Source: a virus
DNA length: 64,000 bases
Direction: 5' to 3' (one strand)
Virus record (IMG/VR): IMGVR_UViG_3300026097_000015
Span: 37,545-101,544 of that record
The notes beneath the pieces are model-generated. The model did not search any database, was not told where the DNA came from, and saw only the letters and a list, made by a program, of their open reading frames with translations. A program made the position numbers and the translations under genes. Shown piece by piece: positions 1-9,265 of the stretch. Position 1 is the stretch's first letter. Every line of letters starts with the position of its first letter.

Positions 1-1
1 C

Positions 2-2817
<2,816 letters not shown>

Positions 2818-2819
2818 CA

Positions 2820-2848
2820 TTGACATCTGAATTAATAAGTTGTACAAT
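2820..2848 (+). promoter_or_regulatory. Consensus-like promoter for the tRNA cluster
   Basis: TTGACA (2820-2825), 17-nt spacer, TACAAT (2843-2848), ending about 10 nt before the first tRNA. The -35 overlaps the nrdF stop region. Near-consensus for a host primary sigma factor. Confidence 0.7.
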
Positions 2849-2858
2849 GGTATAGTAG

Positions 2859-2930
2859 TCCCCCTTAGCTCAGCGGCAGAGCAGAGAGCTGTTAACTCTA
2901 AGGTCCGTGGTTCGAATCCACGAGGGGGAG
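2859..2930 (+). tRNA. tRNA-Asn (GTT)
   Basis: Cloverleaf: acceptor TCCCCCT/AGGGGGA, D-stem GCTC/GAGC, anticodon loop CTGTTAA with GTT at 2891-2893, T-stem CGTGG/CCACG with TTCGAAT loop. One mismatch at the base of the anticodon stem. CCA is not encoded. Confidence 0.92.
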
Positions 2931-3003
2931 CGGAGACTAAAATCTCCTCTGTACACACTAGCATGACTCATAAGAACCATTCACATAGTCACTGTACAGG
3001 TTT

Positions 3004-3074
3004 GCGACTATTGCATAAGGGTAGTGCGTAACCTTGCCAAGGTTAATGTGCGAGTTCGAGTCTCGCTAGTCGCT
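3004..3074 (+). tRNA. tRNA-Gly (GCC)
   Basis: Acceptor GCGACTA/TAGTCGC, anticodon stem TAACC/GGTTA with loop TTGCCAA (GCC), T-arm GCGAG-TTCGAGT-CTCGC. No encoded CCA. The D-arm is slightly irregular. Confidence 0.9.
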
Positions 3075-3078
3075 CAAA

Positions 3079-3152
3079 GGTCTCGTAGCTCAGTTGGTTA
3101 GAGTGCCGCCCTGTCACGGCGGAGGTCGCCAGTTCAAGTCTGGTCGGGATCG
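3079..3152 (+). tRNA. tRNA-Asp (GTC)
   Basis: Acceptor GGTCTCG/CGGGATC with two G-U pairs, D-arm GCTC...GAGT, anticodon stem CCGCC/GGCGG with GTC in loop CTGTCAC, T-arm with TTCAAGT. It starts 4 nt after tRNA-Gly, in the same transcript. Confidence 0.9.
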
Positions 3153-3156
3153 CAGT

Positions 3157-3228
3157 GCCCTCTTAGCTCAGTGGTAGAGCAACGCACTTGTAATGCGTAG
3201 GCCATCGGTTCAAATCCGATAGAGGGCT
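3157..3228 (+). tRNA. tRNA-Thr (TGT)
   Basis: Acceptor GCCCTCT/AGAGGGC, D-stem GCTC/GAGC, anticodon stem ACGCA/TGCGT with loop CTTGTAA (TGT), T-arm ATCGG-TTCAAAT-CCGAT. Last of the four-tRNA cluster. Confidence 0.93.
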
Positions 3229-3229
3229 C

Positions 3230-3238
3230 TGATATAAT
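3230..3238 (+). promoter_or_regulatory. Extended -10 promoter of the lysis cassette
   Basis: TG-A-TATAAT directly after tRNA-Thr, with no clear -35. It lies about 16 nt ahead of the lysis operon start, which has its own SD (TTAAGGAG). Confidence 0.6.
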
Positions 3239-3254
3239 AGTCTTAAGGAGAAAA

Positions 3255-4094
3255 ATGAGAAGAAGACTTGATTGGAAGCCAAATTTTGATGAGCGTTCCA
3301 AGGGATTTGGAGTAGGGAGCCTTGTCTCCCAACAGCCAGTAGACATTACTAAGCCAACAATTTGGCAACATGGCACGGTTTTAGATCAAGGTGCCGAGGG
3401 TGCCTGCGTGGGTTTTGCATGGACTGGTGCTACAATTGCTAAACCTATGCCCCCAGAAACACAGCCAGAGTTTGCACAAGGTAATTCATTCGCAATTAAT
3501 CTTTACAAAGAGGCACAAAAGATAGACCCATGGCCAGGGGAAAACTATAGCGGAACATCTGTTCTTGCAGGTGCAAAGATTGCTAAAGAAAAAGGAATCA
3601 TTGATGAATATCGATGGTGTTTTAGTATAGAAGAGTTAAGAGACGCAGTGATTAATGTCGGCCCAGTCGTAATTGGGGTCAATTGGTACAAAGATATGTA
3701 TTCCACTGATAACAACGGAATCGTTAAGGTTGCAGGAGATCACGTAGGTGGTCATGCAATTATGGTTACTGGCTTTATTCCAGATTATAATGTAAATAAC
3801 TTGTCTACACCAGTTTTTGAGTGGGTAAATTCCTGGGGACCTGGATATGGCAAGGGTGGTAGGGGATACATAACCTACAAGGATATGGAAAGACTAATAG
3901 AAGAACGTGCAGAGATGTGCGTTCCTATTAAAAAGAATACTCCAGTATTGTTTGGAACAAACCCAGAGCCAAAAAAGGAACCAAAAAAAGAAAAACAGGA
4001 TACAAAGCCAATCCAGGTAAATCCTAGCCAGATCAATCACTTGATTGCTGGTTTGATTAGAATCATTCAAAACATATTCAAAGGTAAGAGTTAA
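3255..4094 (+). CDS. Papain-like (C1 family) cysteine peptidase, lysis cassette
   Basis: 279-residue predicted peptidase. It has the papain-type catalytic order: oxyanion glutamine and nucleophile in DQGAEGACVGF (Q45, C51), histidine in GGHAIMVTGF (H167) and asparagine in VNSWGPGYG (N192). There is no signal peptide. A lysine/proline-rich linker (about 235-255) leads to a short hydrophobic-basic C-terminus. SD AAGGAG precedes the ATG. The stop overlaps the next gene (M23/LysM endolysin), so the two are translationally coupled. Context suggests cleavage of wall cross-bridges or of an envelope protein during lysis. A virion or host-target protease is the alternative. Fold is confident, substrate unknown. 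Confidence 0.8.
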   Translation: MRRRLDWKPNFDERSKGFGVGSLVSQQPVDITKPTIWQHGTVLDQGAEGACVGFAWTGATIAKPMPPETQPEFAQGNSFAINLYKEAQKIDPWPGENYSGTSVLAGAKIAKEKGIIDEYRWCFSIEELRDAVINVGPVVIGVNWYKDMYSTDNNGIVKVAGDHVGGHAIMVTGFIPDYNVNNLSTPVFEWVNSWGPGYGKGGRGYITYKDMERLIEERAEMCVPIKKNTPVLFGTNPEPKKEPKKEKQDTKPIQVNPSQINHLIAGLIRIIQNIFKGKS

Positions 4095-5071
4095 TGTCAA
4101 TTATTTATCCAATAAAGGGTAGTCTTAACCGAAGCTTTAAGATTACGTCCCCTTTCGGACCAAGAGTTCATCCCATTTCAGGAAAACGCAGTAATCATAA
4201 CGGCGTTGATCTAATCAGAAAAGACGGGAAACCTAACGAGCCTATCCTTGCACCAGAGGCTGGAAAAATTTTAACTGCACGTAAGTCAAACCACCCTACA
4301 GGCGGGTACGGATACTACGTAAAGATGCAGGGTAAGAGTGGGGTTGTTCATCTTATGGCACATCTGGTAAAAGGTAGCCTACGGATAAAGAGCGGAGATG
4401 TAGTAGAGCAGGGAGATGTCCTCGGATTGATGGGAACTACTGGCAATTCTACTGGAGTTCACTTGCATTGGGAAGTAAGGATAAACGGTAAGTTCGTAGA
4501 CCCAATTAAATGGATTCAAAATAATGGAGAGCCAGACCTTCCTAACGATTTTGCTGCCTGGACCAAAAAGCAGGGAGACAAGTCGGCATCTGTTCATATC
4601 AAAAATGCACCCAAAGGCTCTAAGGTTGTGGTCAAACATAATGAGGTTACCGTATTTCTTAAAACTGTTAGACTTAAAAAGCATTCTGGTTTGGGGACAA
4701 GCATTGATCTTCAACAAGGCAAGAACGTTATAGAAATTTTTGTAGATGGTTTTAGAGTAAAAAGAACTGCTTACACACGAAAATCAAATTCAGGGGGTAC
4801 TATCATACCACCTAAAGATGACAAAGGCTCCAAGGATGTAGTCTGGGAGCCTGCAACACCTGAATACAGGCACGATAAGATGGAAAGAGAGGGGCAGCTT
4901 CCTAAGGTTAGGAATAGGTCCGATAAAACTCATATCGTTAAGTCAGGAGAAAACTTAACATCTATTGCAAAACAATACAATTCTACTGTGCCTAAAATAA
5001 AAAAGCATAACAATATAAAGAATGCCAATTTAATTAGAATTGGTCAAATCATCAAGATACCACAGGAGTAA
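4094..5071 (+). CDS. Endolysin: M23 metallopeptidase with C-terminal LysM
   Basis: 325 residues. The N-terminal lysostaphin/M23 domain carries the zinc and catalytic residues of the family: H35 and D39 in NHNGVDL, plus HLHWE (H123, H125). A middle basic, beta-rich region (150-260) of unknown function follows. The C-terminal LysM domain (about 280-324, HIVKSGENLTSIAKQYN...IRIGQIIKIP) should bind peptidoglycan glycan. M23 enzymes cut peptide cross-links. No signal peptide, so release should depend on the holin at 5448. It overlaps the C1 peptidase stop and sits 4 nt before the next membrane-protein gene. Confidence 0.92.
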   Translation: MSIIYPIKGSLNRSFKITSPFGPRVHPISGKRSNHNGVDLIRKDGKPNEPILAPEAGKILTARKSNHPTGGYGYYVKMQGKSGVVHLMAHLVKGSLRIKSGDVVEQGDVLGLMGTTGNSTGVHLHWEVRINGKFVDPIKWIQNNGEPDLPNDFAAWTKKQGDKSASVHIKNAPKGSKVVVKHNEVTVFLKTVRLKKHSGLGTSIDLQQGKNVIEIFVDGFRVKRTAYTRKSNSGGTIIPPKDDKGSKDVVWEPATPEYRHDKMEREGQLPKVRNRSDKTHIVKSGENLTSIAKQYNSTVPKIKKHNNIKNANLIRIGQIIKIPQE

Positions 5072-5074
5072 ACG

Positions 5075-5428
5075 ATGGCTAGAAAAAGAAAAAATGAACT
5101 ACAGAAATGGCTAGGCAAATTAAAGGTAGACATAAAGAAACCTTTTGACTGGCTTTTCTTTATGGGTGGCGAGAAGATCCCCGAGGATAGCCCAGGCCCT
5201 TCCTGGAAGTTCCGCAGAAAGCTAATCTTTGGTGCGTACAGACTAAGTGTAGCTATGATTATCTTTGGAGCTGTAACATTTTTCTACGATACTAATGTAT
5301 CAAACAACTTAGTAACTGGTGGAATTGCCATACTGACAATTATTATTGGTGCATACACCGCAACTGCCACATGGCAGGACATTAAGATGTATAATAGTAA
5401 TAAAGATTCATATGAAAATATGGAATAA
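5075..5428 (+). CDS. Small two-span membrane protein, lysis cassette
   Basis: 117 residues. A charged N-terminal 45 residues precedes two hydrophobic segments (about 50-68 and 76-96) and a short polar tail. Start ATG at 5075, 3 nt after the endolysin stop. Its place between endolysin and holin suggests a second holin, antiholin or lysis regulator, but no family is recognised. Confidence 0.7.
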   Translation: MARKRKNELQKWLGKLKVDIKKPFDWLFFMGGEKIPEDSPGPSWKFRRKLIFGAYRLSVAMIIFGAVTFFYDTNVSNNLVTGGIAILTIIIGAYTATATWQDIKMYNSNKDSYENME

Positions 5429-5447
5429 ATAAAATAAGGAGACATAT

Positions 5448-5693
5448 ATGTTATCAAGTCCGAAATGGTGGGGTCTGGCACTAGAGCGTGCAATCCGTAC
5501 CCTGGCACAAACAGCAATTGCTACCATTACAGCAGGAACAGCTGTAGGAGCTCTACAGGTAGATTGGGTTAATGTTGCTAGCGTAGCTGGTTTAGCAGGT
5601 ATCCTTTCTATCCTTACTTCAATTGCATTCCCCTCAAAGGAAATGAAAGAAGTCAAGATTGAAGCAGCAAAGCTGGAGGCTGAAAAGAAGTAA
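5448..5693 (+). CDS. Holin, r1t-like
   Basis: 81 residues. The N-terminal amphipathic stretch with RAIRTLAQTAIAT, the central GTAVGALQVDWVNVASVAGLAG and a second hydrophobic stretch ending in ILTSIAFPS match the layout of phage r1t-type holins, common in actinobacteriophages. Two membrane segments are followed by a lysine/glutamate-rich coiled tail. SD AAGGAG precedes ATG. It forms membrane lesions that let the endolysin reach the wall. The stop overlaps the start of the FmdB-like gene. Confidence 0.85.
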   Translation: MLSSPKWWGLALERAIRTLAQTAIATITAGTAVGALQVDWVNVASVAGLAGILSILTSIAFPSKEMKEVKIEAAKLEAEKK

Positions 5694-5872
5694 TGCCCAC
5701 TTATGAATATAAGTGTTCTACCTGCGATACCCCGTACAACAAAGTACGGGGTATTTCAGAAGCAGAGCCAGAGTACTACTGTGAGACTTGCAATAAACAA
5801 CTTTTGCGTGTATACTCGAAACCTGTTGTTAGTTTTTCAGGCAGCGGATTTTACAGCACAGATAAAAAATAG
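5693..5872 (+). CDS. FmdB-type zinc-ribbon protein
   Basis: 59 residues starting at an ATG that overlaps the holin stop (TAATG). The sequence begins MPTYEYKCSTC, has a second knuckle CETC, and ends VSFSGSGFYSTD. These are the hallmarks of the FmdB regulatory zinc-ribbon family, which is also common as a bacterial housekeeping protein. Four cysteines (C8, C11 and the C-x2-C near 30-33) can bind one zinc. Role in the phage unknown. Confidence 0.85.
   Translation: MPTYEYKCSTCDTPYNKVRGISEAEPEYYCETCNKQLLRVYSKPVVSFSGSGFYSTDKK
5727..5754 (+). repeat. Perfect 11-bp inverted repeat inside the FmdB-like gene
   Basis: ATACCCCGTAC, 6-nt loop, GTACGGGGTAT. Strong G+C-rich mRNA hairpin inside a coding sequence, without a following T-run. 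Confidence 0.75.
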
Positions 5873-5880
5873 GAGATACC

Positions 5881-6138
5881 TTGGCAAGACCTTTAGCAGG
5901 TAATAAACCAGAAGTAGAGGAGTGGACCCCCAATGCTCTCGATAGATGTGACTATGAGTGTCCAGCTCAGGCCATGGTTAAGGCTACAGGAATGTATGGA
6001 GAGCTAATGTTTTGCCATCATCATTACAATCAAATCTCTAACAGCAACTCTAAAAGCAATAAGCTTAAAGCATTTGCATTTGATGTGCAAGATAAGAGTA
6101 GCGTTCTAGAAGTTAATCGGCTGAAAGAAGATTCATGA
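5881..6138 (+). CDS. Cys/His-rich small protein (DUF7455-like)
   Basis: 85 residues from a TTG start with SD AGGAGA. The block DRCDYECPAQAMVKATGMYGE followed by LMFCHHHYNQ resembles the small actinobacterial/actinophage zinc-knuckle family usually annotated DUF7455 (DRCD..C.AQA...GEL.FC.HH). The C-terminal 35 residues are polar. Likely binds zinc; function unknown. The stop overlaps the next start. Confidence 0.7.
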   Translation: MARPLAGNKPEVEEWTPNALDRCDYECPAQAMVKATGMYGELMFCHHHYNQISNSNSKSNKLKAFAFDVQDKSSVLEVNRLKEDS

Positions 6139-6476
6139 TGAGCGAAAAAGATCCCAAAGAAGAGTGGTTCGAGAACATGATTCTTGAAGGTGTAGTTGAG
6201 TTTTCGGGTATTGACGAAGAAACTGGAGAGATGCTGTATAACTTTTCTCCAGACGTAATAGAGAAGCATCCAGATGTTTTTGAAAGGATGGTAGCTGAAA
6301 TTCAAAAAGAAATATACGTGCTTTGGGAGAAGGGCTTTTTATCCATGAACATAGCGGATGAAAATCCTTTGGTACAAATTACCCCCAAGGCTTTAGACGC
6401 AGATGCAATTAAGATAGAGCTTACACGTGATGAGCAAAGAAGTCTAGAGCTCATAATGATGTACATGTCTACCTAA
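6135..6476 (+). CDS. Hypothetical acidic protein
   Basis: 113 residues, acidic, predicted soluble and helical. ATG 6135 (or 6138) overlaps the preceding stop, suggesting coupling. Residues 10-35 (ILEGVVEFSGIDEETGEML) followed by a helical region and a C-terminal ALDADAIKIELTRDEQ segment have no motif I can assign. Followed at once by an extended -10 element, so it ends its transcription unit. Confidence 0.7.
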   Translation: MMSEKDPKEEWFENMILEGVVEFSGIDEETGEMLYNFSPDVIEKHPDVFERMVAEIQKEIYVLWEKGFLSMNIADENPLVQITPKALDADAIKIELTRDEQRSLELIMMYMST

Positions 6477-6485
6477 TGATATAAT
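6477..6485 (+). promoter_or_regulatory. Extended -10 promoter
   Basis: TG-A-TATAAT at the 3' end of the previous gene, 17 nt before ATG 6503, which has SD GGAGGAGG. Confidence 0.55.
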
Positions 6486-6502
6486 TGTAGGAGGAGGGCT
6501 TT

Positions 6503-6940
6503 ATGGACTTTTTTGCAGGATCTTTAATAACTTTGTTAGTCTCTGCCGTTGTGTACAGGCTAATAGTTAAAGAACGTAAAAGTCTAAGCTTCTTCGCACC
6601 TAAGTATACCCAAAGTTATAATTATATACTTTTAAAACCCATTCTTGGAGATCACCCTGTCTATGACGTGATTAATGAAAAAATGCGGACACAGGCAACA
6701 GATCATTTTGATTCAAAGCATATCAGGATGGTAATTATGGACGATTACGCTTACTGGATTAGGAACAATGTTTTGGTGTGTGCGGAGCTGAATGAAGAAG
6801 GCTTTGATGAAAAAACTACAAAAGAGGTTGACATAATGGGTATGGATAAGGTAGAATTGAACAAGATGATTACGGTTGTCGATAAGCTGACGGAGGGAAA
6901 CAAACATGATGGTGGGAGTCCAGGGGACAAAAAGTTTTGA
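6503..6940 (+). CDS. Hypothetical protein with N-terminal membrane anchor
   Basis: 145 residues. One hydrophobic helix at 4-20 (GSLITLLVSAVVYRLIV) is followed by a basic stop-transfer and a soluble domain. Strong SD GGAGGAGGGC. The 3' end overlaps the next gene by 35 nt. Family not recognised. Resembles in outline the anchored protein at 8269. Confidence 0.7.
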   Translation: MDFFAGSLITLLVSAVVYRLIVKERKSLSFFAPKYTQSYNYILLKPILGDHPVYDVINEKMRTQATDHFDSKHIRMVIMDDYAYWIRNNVLVCAELNEEGFDEKTTKEVDIMGMDKVELNKMITVVDKLTEGNKHDGGSPGDKKF

Positions 6941-7256
6941 TGACTATCAAATAGTCTTAAGAGCAATGCACACCGCCTTATCTGACAAACCAGAAAGCGA
7001 TTCAGAGTTTTTTGTGTATTCTGCAGGTCCAGCAAACATTAATCAAATGGTAAAAGAATTTGTTAATGTTACGGAGAGAAGTATGAAGGGGTATGGCATT
7101 AAATCCAAGTATACTCTAGTTCCCCCTAGCTGGATAGAAGAAAACATAGTAGATTTTTCTTATATTGTATACCTTTCTAAGCCTGGCGAGAGAACGTCTA
7201 GCTTGGTAGAGGTTGCAGAAGAAAATAACATAGACGTGGGTATATACAGATACTAG
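6906..7256 (+). CDS. Hypothetical protein, possible Rossmann/SLOG-like fold
   Basis: 116 residues. The N-terminus MVGVQGTKSFDDY, then a strand-helix region with VYSAGP and a C-terminal YIVYLSKPGERTSSLVEVAEE look like a nucleotide-binding Rossmann arrangement of the SLOG/YspA kind (GTR.F.D at the start, SLVE.AE near the end). Inference from pattern only. Starts at ATG 6906 or 6909 inside the preceding gene. Confidence 0.65.
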   Translation: MMVGVQGTKSFDDYQIVLRAMHTALSDKPESDSEFFVYSAGPANINQMVKEFVNVTERSMKGYGIKSKYTLVPPSWIEENIVDFSYIVYLSKPGERTSSLVEVAEENNIDVGIYRY

Positions 7257-7265
7257 GAGTTAAAG

Positions 7266-7475
7266 ATGCTAATTAAATCTTTAAACAGCATGGAAAAAAT
7301 AGTTAGTCAAAACAAAGCCCTAGGCTGGGATGGATGGAGTGTTACAGACAGCAAGCCCTCCCCAACAGCTTGGAGATCTAAAGACGGAGTATACGTTAAT
7401 GGTCAGTGGTTCCTCCAGAGAAGGTACGAAATCACTCCTGATGGATGGCATATCCCTCGAAAATTTGTGAGGTAG
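7266..7475 (+). CDS. Hypothetical tryptophan-rich small protein
   Basis: 69 residues, SD AGGAG, basic. Six tryptophans spread over WDGWS, AWRS, GQWFLQRRYEI and DGWHIP give a beta-rich look. No family recognised. Sits immediately upstream of the WhiB-like gene. Confidence 0.65.
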   Translation: MLIKSLNSMEKIVSQNKALGWDGWSVTDSKPSPTAWRSKDGVYVNGQWFLQRRYEITPDGWHIPRKFVR

Positions 7476-7479
7476 CACA

Positions 7480-7767
7480 TTGGAAAACGAAGACTGGAAG
7501 AGGTCTGCGTCTTGCTTAAACTACGAAACAAATCTATTTTTTGATGAATATGAAGAAAATGAAAACCTTAGACCTGCCATCGATAAGATATGTTCGGACT
7601 GTCCCGTAGCAAGGCAATGCTTTGCTGTAGGGGTTTCCCAAAAAGAGTGGGGAGTTTGGGGAGGAATATTTCTTGAAAATGGCAAAATTAACAGAGAGTT
7701 TAATAGGCACAAAGCAAAGCAAGACTGGGCAAAAACATGGCAGTATTTAACAATTGATAAGAAGTAG
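7480..7767 (+). CDS. WhiB-like Fe-S transcriptional regulator
   Basis: 95 residues from a TTG start. The four iron-sulfur cysteines are in the WhiB arrangement: C12, then C38-x2-C41-x5-C47 (CSDCPVARQC). They are followed by the family's beta-turn motif GVWGG (58-62) and a basic C-terminal DNA-binding tail. WhiB proteins are confined to Actinobacteria and their phages, and they bind the primary sigma factor to change promoter choice. A phage copy probably redirects host transcription or triggers one of the phage promoter classes. Best host marker in the window. Confidence 0.93.
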   Translation: MENEDWKRSASCLNYETNLFFDEYEENENLRPAIDKICSDCPVARQCFAVGVSQKEWGVWGGIFLENGKINREFNRHKAKQDWAKTWQYLTIDKK

Positions 7768-7770
7768 GGT

Positions 7771-7869
7771 ATGAACGAGATATTTTTTCAGATAGCGGTT
7801 CTAGCAGGTGTTTGGAGTAACGTCACCTTGGGAGTAATTGCTTTGCGTGATAGGAGAAAAAAGAAATAA
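7771..7869 (+). CDS. Tiny single-span membrane protein
   Basis: 32 residues beginning MNEIFFQIAVLAG, one hydrophobic helix (4-24) then RDRRKKK. SD GTAGGG lies just before the ATG. The stop overlaps the next start (TAATG). Possibly a small membrane effector; unrecognised. Confidence 0.6.
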   Translation: MNEIFFQIAVLAGVWSNVTLGVIALRDRRKKK

Positions 7870-8111
7870 TGTACAATCTTGAAATGAAAAAAGCAGTCCA
7901 TTCTTTGGACACGTACAAGCCAAAAAACTTTGGAGTTGTCATTGTAGATAATGATCAGTTCCTTACCGTAAAAGCACCTGAGAAAAACTTTAATCAGTTG
8001 CTTGACGAAGACAAGCGTCGTGCGGTAGAATATATGGTAAGGGTAAAGTCTGCCCTGGAAGATCTAGGAGCAATAGTTTTGCTCGTAAGGGAAGGTGGCG
8101 AAGATGTCTGA
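7869..8111 (+). CDS. Hypothetical small protein
   Basis: 80 residues, coupled to the preceding micro-gene by TAATG overlap. Strand-rich middle (FGVVIVDNDQFLTVKAP) then a helix (DEDKRRAVEYMVRVKSALEDLG) and strand AIVLLVREGG. No family assigned. Its 3' end overlaps the next start. Confidence 0.65.
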   Translation: MYNLEMKKAVHSLDTYKPKNFGVVIVDNDQFLTVKAPEKNFNQLLDEDKRRAVEYMVRVKSALEDLGAIVLLVREGGEDV

Positions 8112-8268
8112 TAGCTTTGAGATTACAGAAGATCAGCGAAAAGTTGCTAACGCATTGATAACCGAGGGTATGAGGATTGAGCGTGAAAGAATTCTTAACG
8201 TTATTAATGCCAACAAAACAAAAACAATATCAATTAGCAAGCTAAACAAACTTATTTCGGAGAACTAA
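8104..8268 (+). CDS. Hypothetical helical micro-protein
   Basis: 54 residues (MSDSFEITEDQRKV...), containing ALITEGMRIERERILNVINAN. This resembles the G-x(n)-ERERIL helices of other small proteins here (16390, 18286). Overlaps the previous gene by 8 nt; the next gene starts on the following base. Confidence 0.6.
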   Translation: MSDSFEITEDQRKVANALITEGMRIERERILNVINANKTKTISISKLNKLISEN

Positions 8269-8670
8269 TTGTCATTTTTAGAAATACTAGTAGCTGCCCT
8301 AATCGTAATTGCATTTGGGGGCATAGTATCCTATACCGTACATTTAAAGTATAAAAATGTAAAGCTTGCAAGCGGCATGGTCCAAGCCGTTGTGGACAAA
8401 AACACTATTAAGAAACAGCTGGAAGATCTAGTATCTAATAAAACTGTTAAAGATATAGAAGAGACAGATGGGTTCTTAAAGTTTTTGTCAGAGTCAAGAG
8501 ACTCTGCCTTTGAATATATTGAAGACGTACAGAAAACACTCTATTTGTTTAAAGATAATATGGAGCCTATTGTAGAAGCGTATAGAGACTCTGGTACTGC
8601 CCCAGAGCATATGAGGCAGGTCGTAAAGGCTTATGATGAGGTTGTAAGCCTGTTGCCAGCAGACGAATAA
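8269..8670 (+). CDS. Membrane-anchored coiled-coil protein
   Basis: 133 residues from a TTG directly abutting the previous stop. One N-terminal membrane helix (4-24), then a long helical domain (EDLVSNKTVKDIEETDGFLKF...). Similar small anchored proteins are common beside whiB-type genes in actinobacteriophages. Function unknown. Confidence 0.65.
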   Translation: MSFLEILVAALIVIAFGGIVSYTVHLKYKNVKLASGMVQAVVDKNTIKKQLEDLVSNKTVKDIEETDGFLKFLSESRDSAFEYIEDVQKTLYLFKDNMEPIVEAYRDSGTAPEHMRQVVKAYDEVVSLLPADE

Positions 8671-8672
8671 TC

Positions 8673-8681
8673 TGCTATAAT
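8673..8681 (+). promoter_or_regulatory. Extended -10 promoter of hsp20
   Basis: TG-C-TATAAT 55 nt ahead of the Hsp20 ATG, starting at the preceding stop. The leader between them contains AAGGAGG. Confidence 0.55.
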
Positions 8682-8736
8682 ATATTTGCTCGCCTAAATA
8701 GGGGGCATGAAACTCGCTTAACACAAGGAGGAAAAT

Positions 8737-9144
8737 ATGATGATGTCTATTGTAGACCCATTCGAAACATTTGGTCGGGAATTCGACAGAATGTTTCCAA
8801 GTAAAGTAACAGCAACAGCTAAGCCTAGCTACCCACCATACAATCTAATTGAGTGGAGTCCAGAGCAGTTTACCCTGGAATTTGCGGTAGCTGGATTTGA
8901 TCAAGAACAAATTGATATCTCTGTAGAAAAGGGTATCCTAATCGTCAAAGGCGAACAGGAAGAAGAGGCAGGGGAAATCAACTATCTACATAAGGGTATT
9001 GCAGCTCGAAAGTTCGTAAGGAAGTTTGAGCTACCTGAATATGTGGAGGTATCAGAGGCTAGTCTCACTAACGGAATTTTGTCTATTGAATTAGTTAAAG
9101 AAATTCCAGAGGAAGAGAAGCCGAAGAAAATTACAATTAAATAA
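8737..9144 (+). CDS. Hsp20/alpha-crystallin small heat-shock protein
   Basis: 135 residues. The alpha-crystallin domain spans about 28-125, with PYNLIEW, FAVAGFDQEQIDISVEKGILIVKGE and the terminal ASLTNGILSIELVKEIP block of the family. The C-terminal KKITIK carries the I-x-I tail used for oligomer assembly. An ATP-independent holdase; such genes occur in T4-like and cyanophages. SD AAGGAGG. With the phage GroES at 12.9 kb it suggests a chaperone demand during virion assembly. Confidence 0.93.
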   Translation: MMMSIVDPFETFGREFDRMFPSKVTATAKPSYPPYNLIEWSPEQFTLEFAVAGFDQEQIDISVEKGILIVKGEQEEEAGEINYLHKGIAARKFVRKFELPEYVEVSEASLTNGILSIELVKEIPEEEKPKKITIK

Positions 9145-9159
9145 GTTATAATATAGTTA

Positions 9160-9250
9160 GGTCCCCACACGGACTTTAGGATGGAATTAGTTACTCTTTC
9201 TATATACGGCCATCGTGCGGTATTTCGTTGTGTGGGGATCTTTCTTTTTA
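9160..9250 (+). ncRNA. Candidate structured small RNA with own promoter and terminator
   Basis: A -10 TATAAT lies at 9147-9152, placing a start near 9160. The transcript would begin with GTCCCCACAC (9161-9170) and end with its complement GTGTGGGGAT (9230-9239), then CTTTCTTTTTA. A closing stem that starts at the TSS and ends at a U-tract is what a stand-alone small RNA looks like. Inner part can fold but not as a tRNA. No ORF of note inside. The next promoter starts right after. Confidence 0.5.
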
Positions 9251-9259
9251 TGATAGAAT
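9251..9259 (+). promoter_or_regulatory. Extended -10 promoter, leaderless layout
   Basis: TG-A-TAGAAT with exactly 6 nt to ATG 9266 and no SD, so transcription should start at the A of the ATG. Confidence 0.55.
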
Positions 9260-9265
9260 AGTATT

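Noticed and set aside
2840-3376. Short open frames across the tRNA cluster on both strands
   Set aside because: They are read across tRNA genes.
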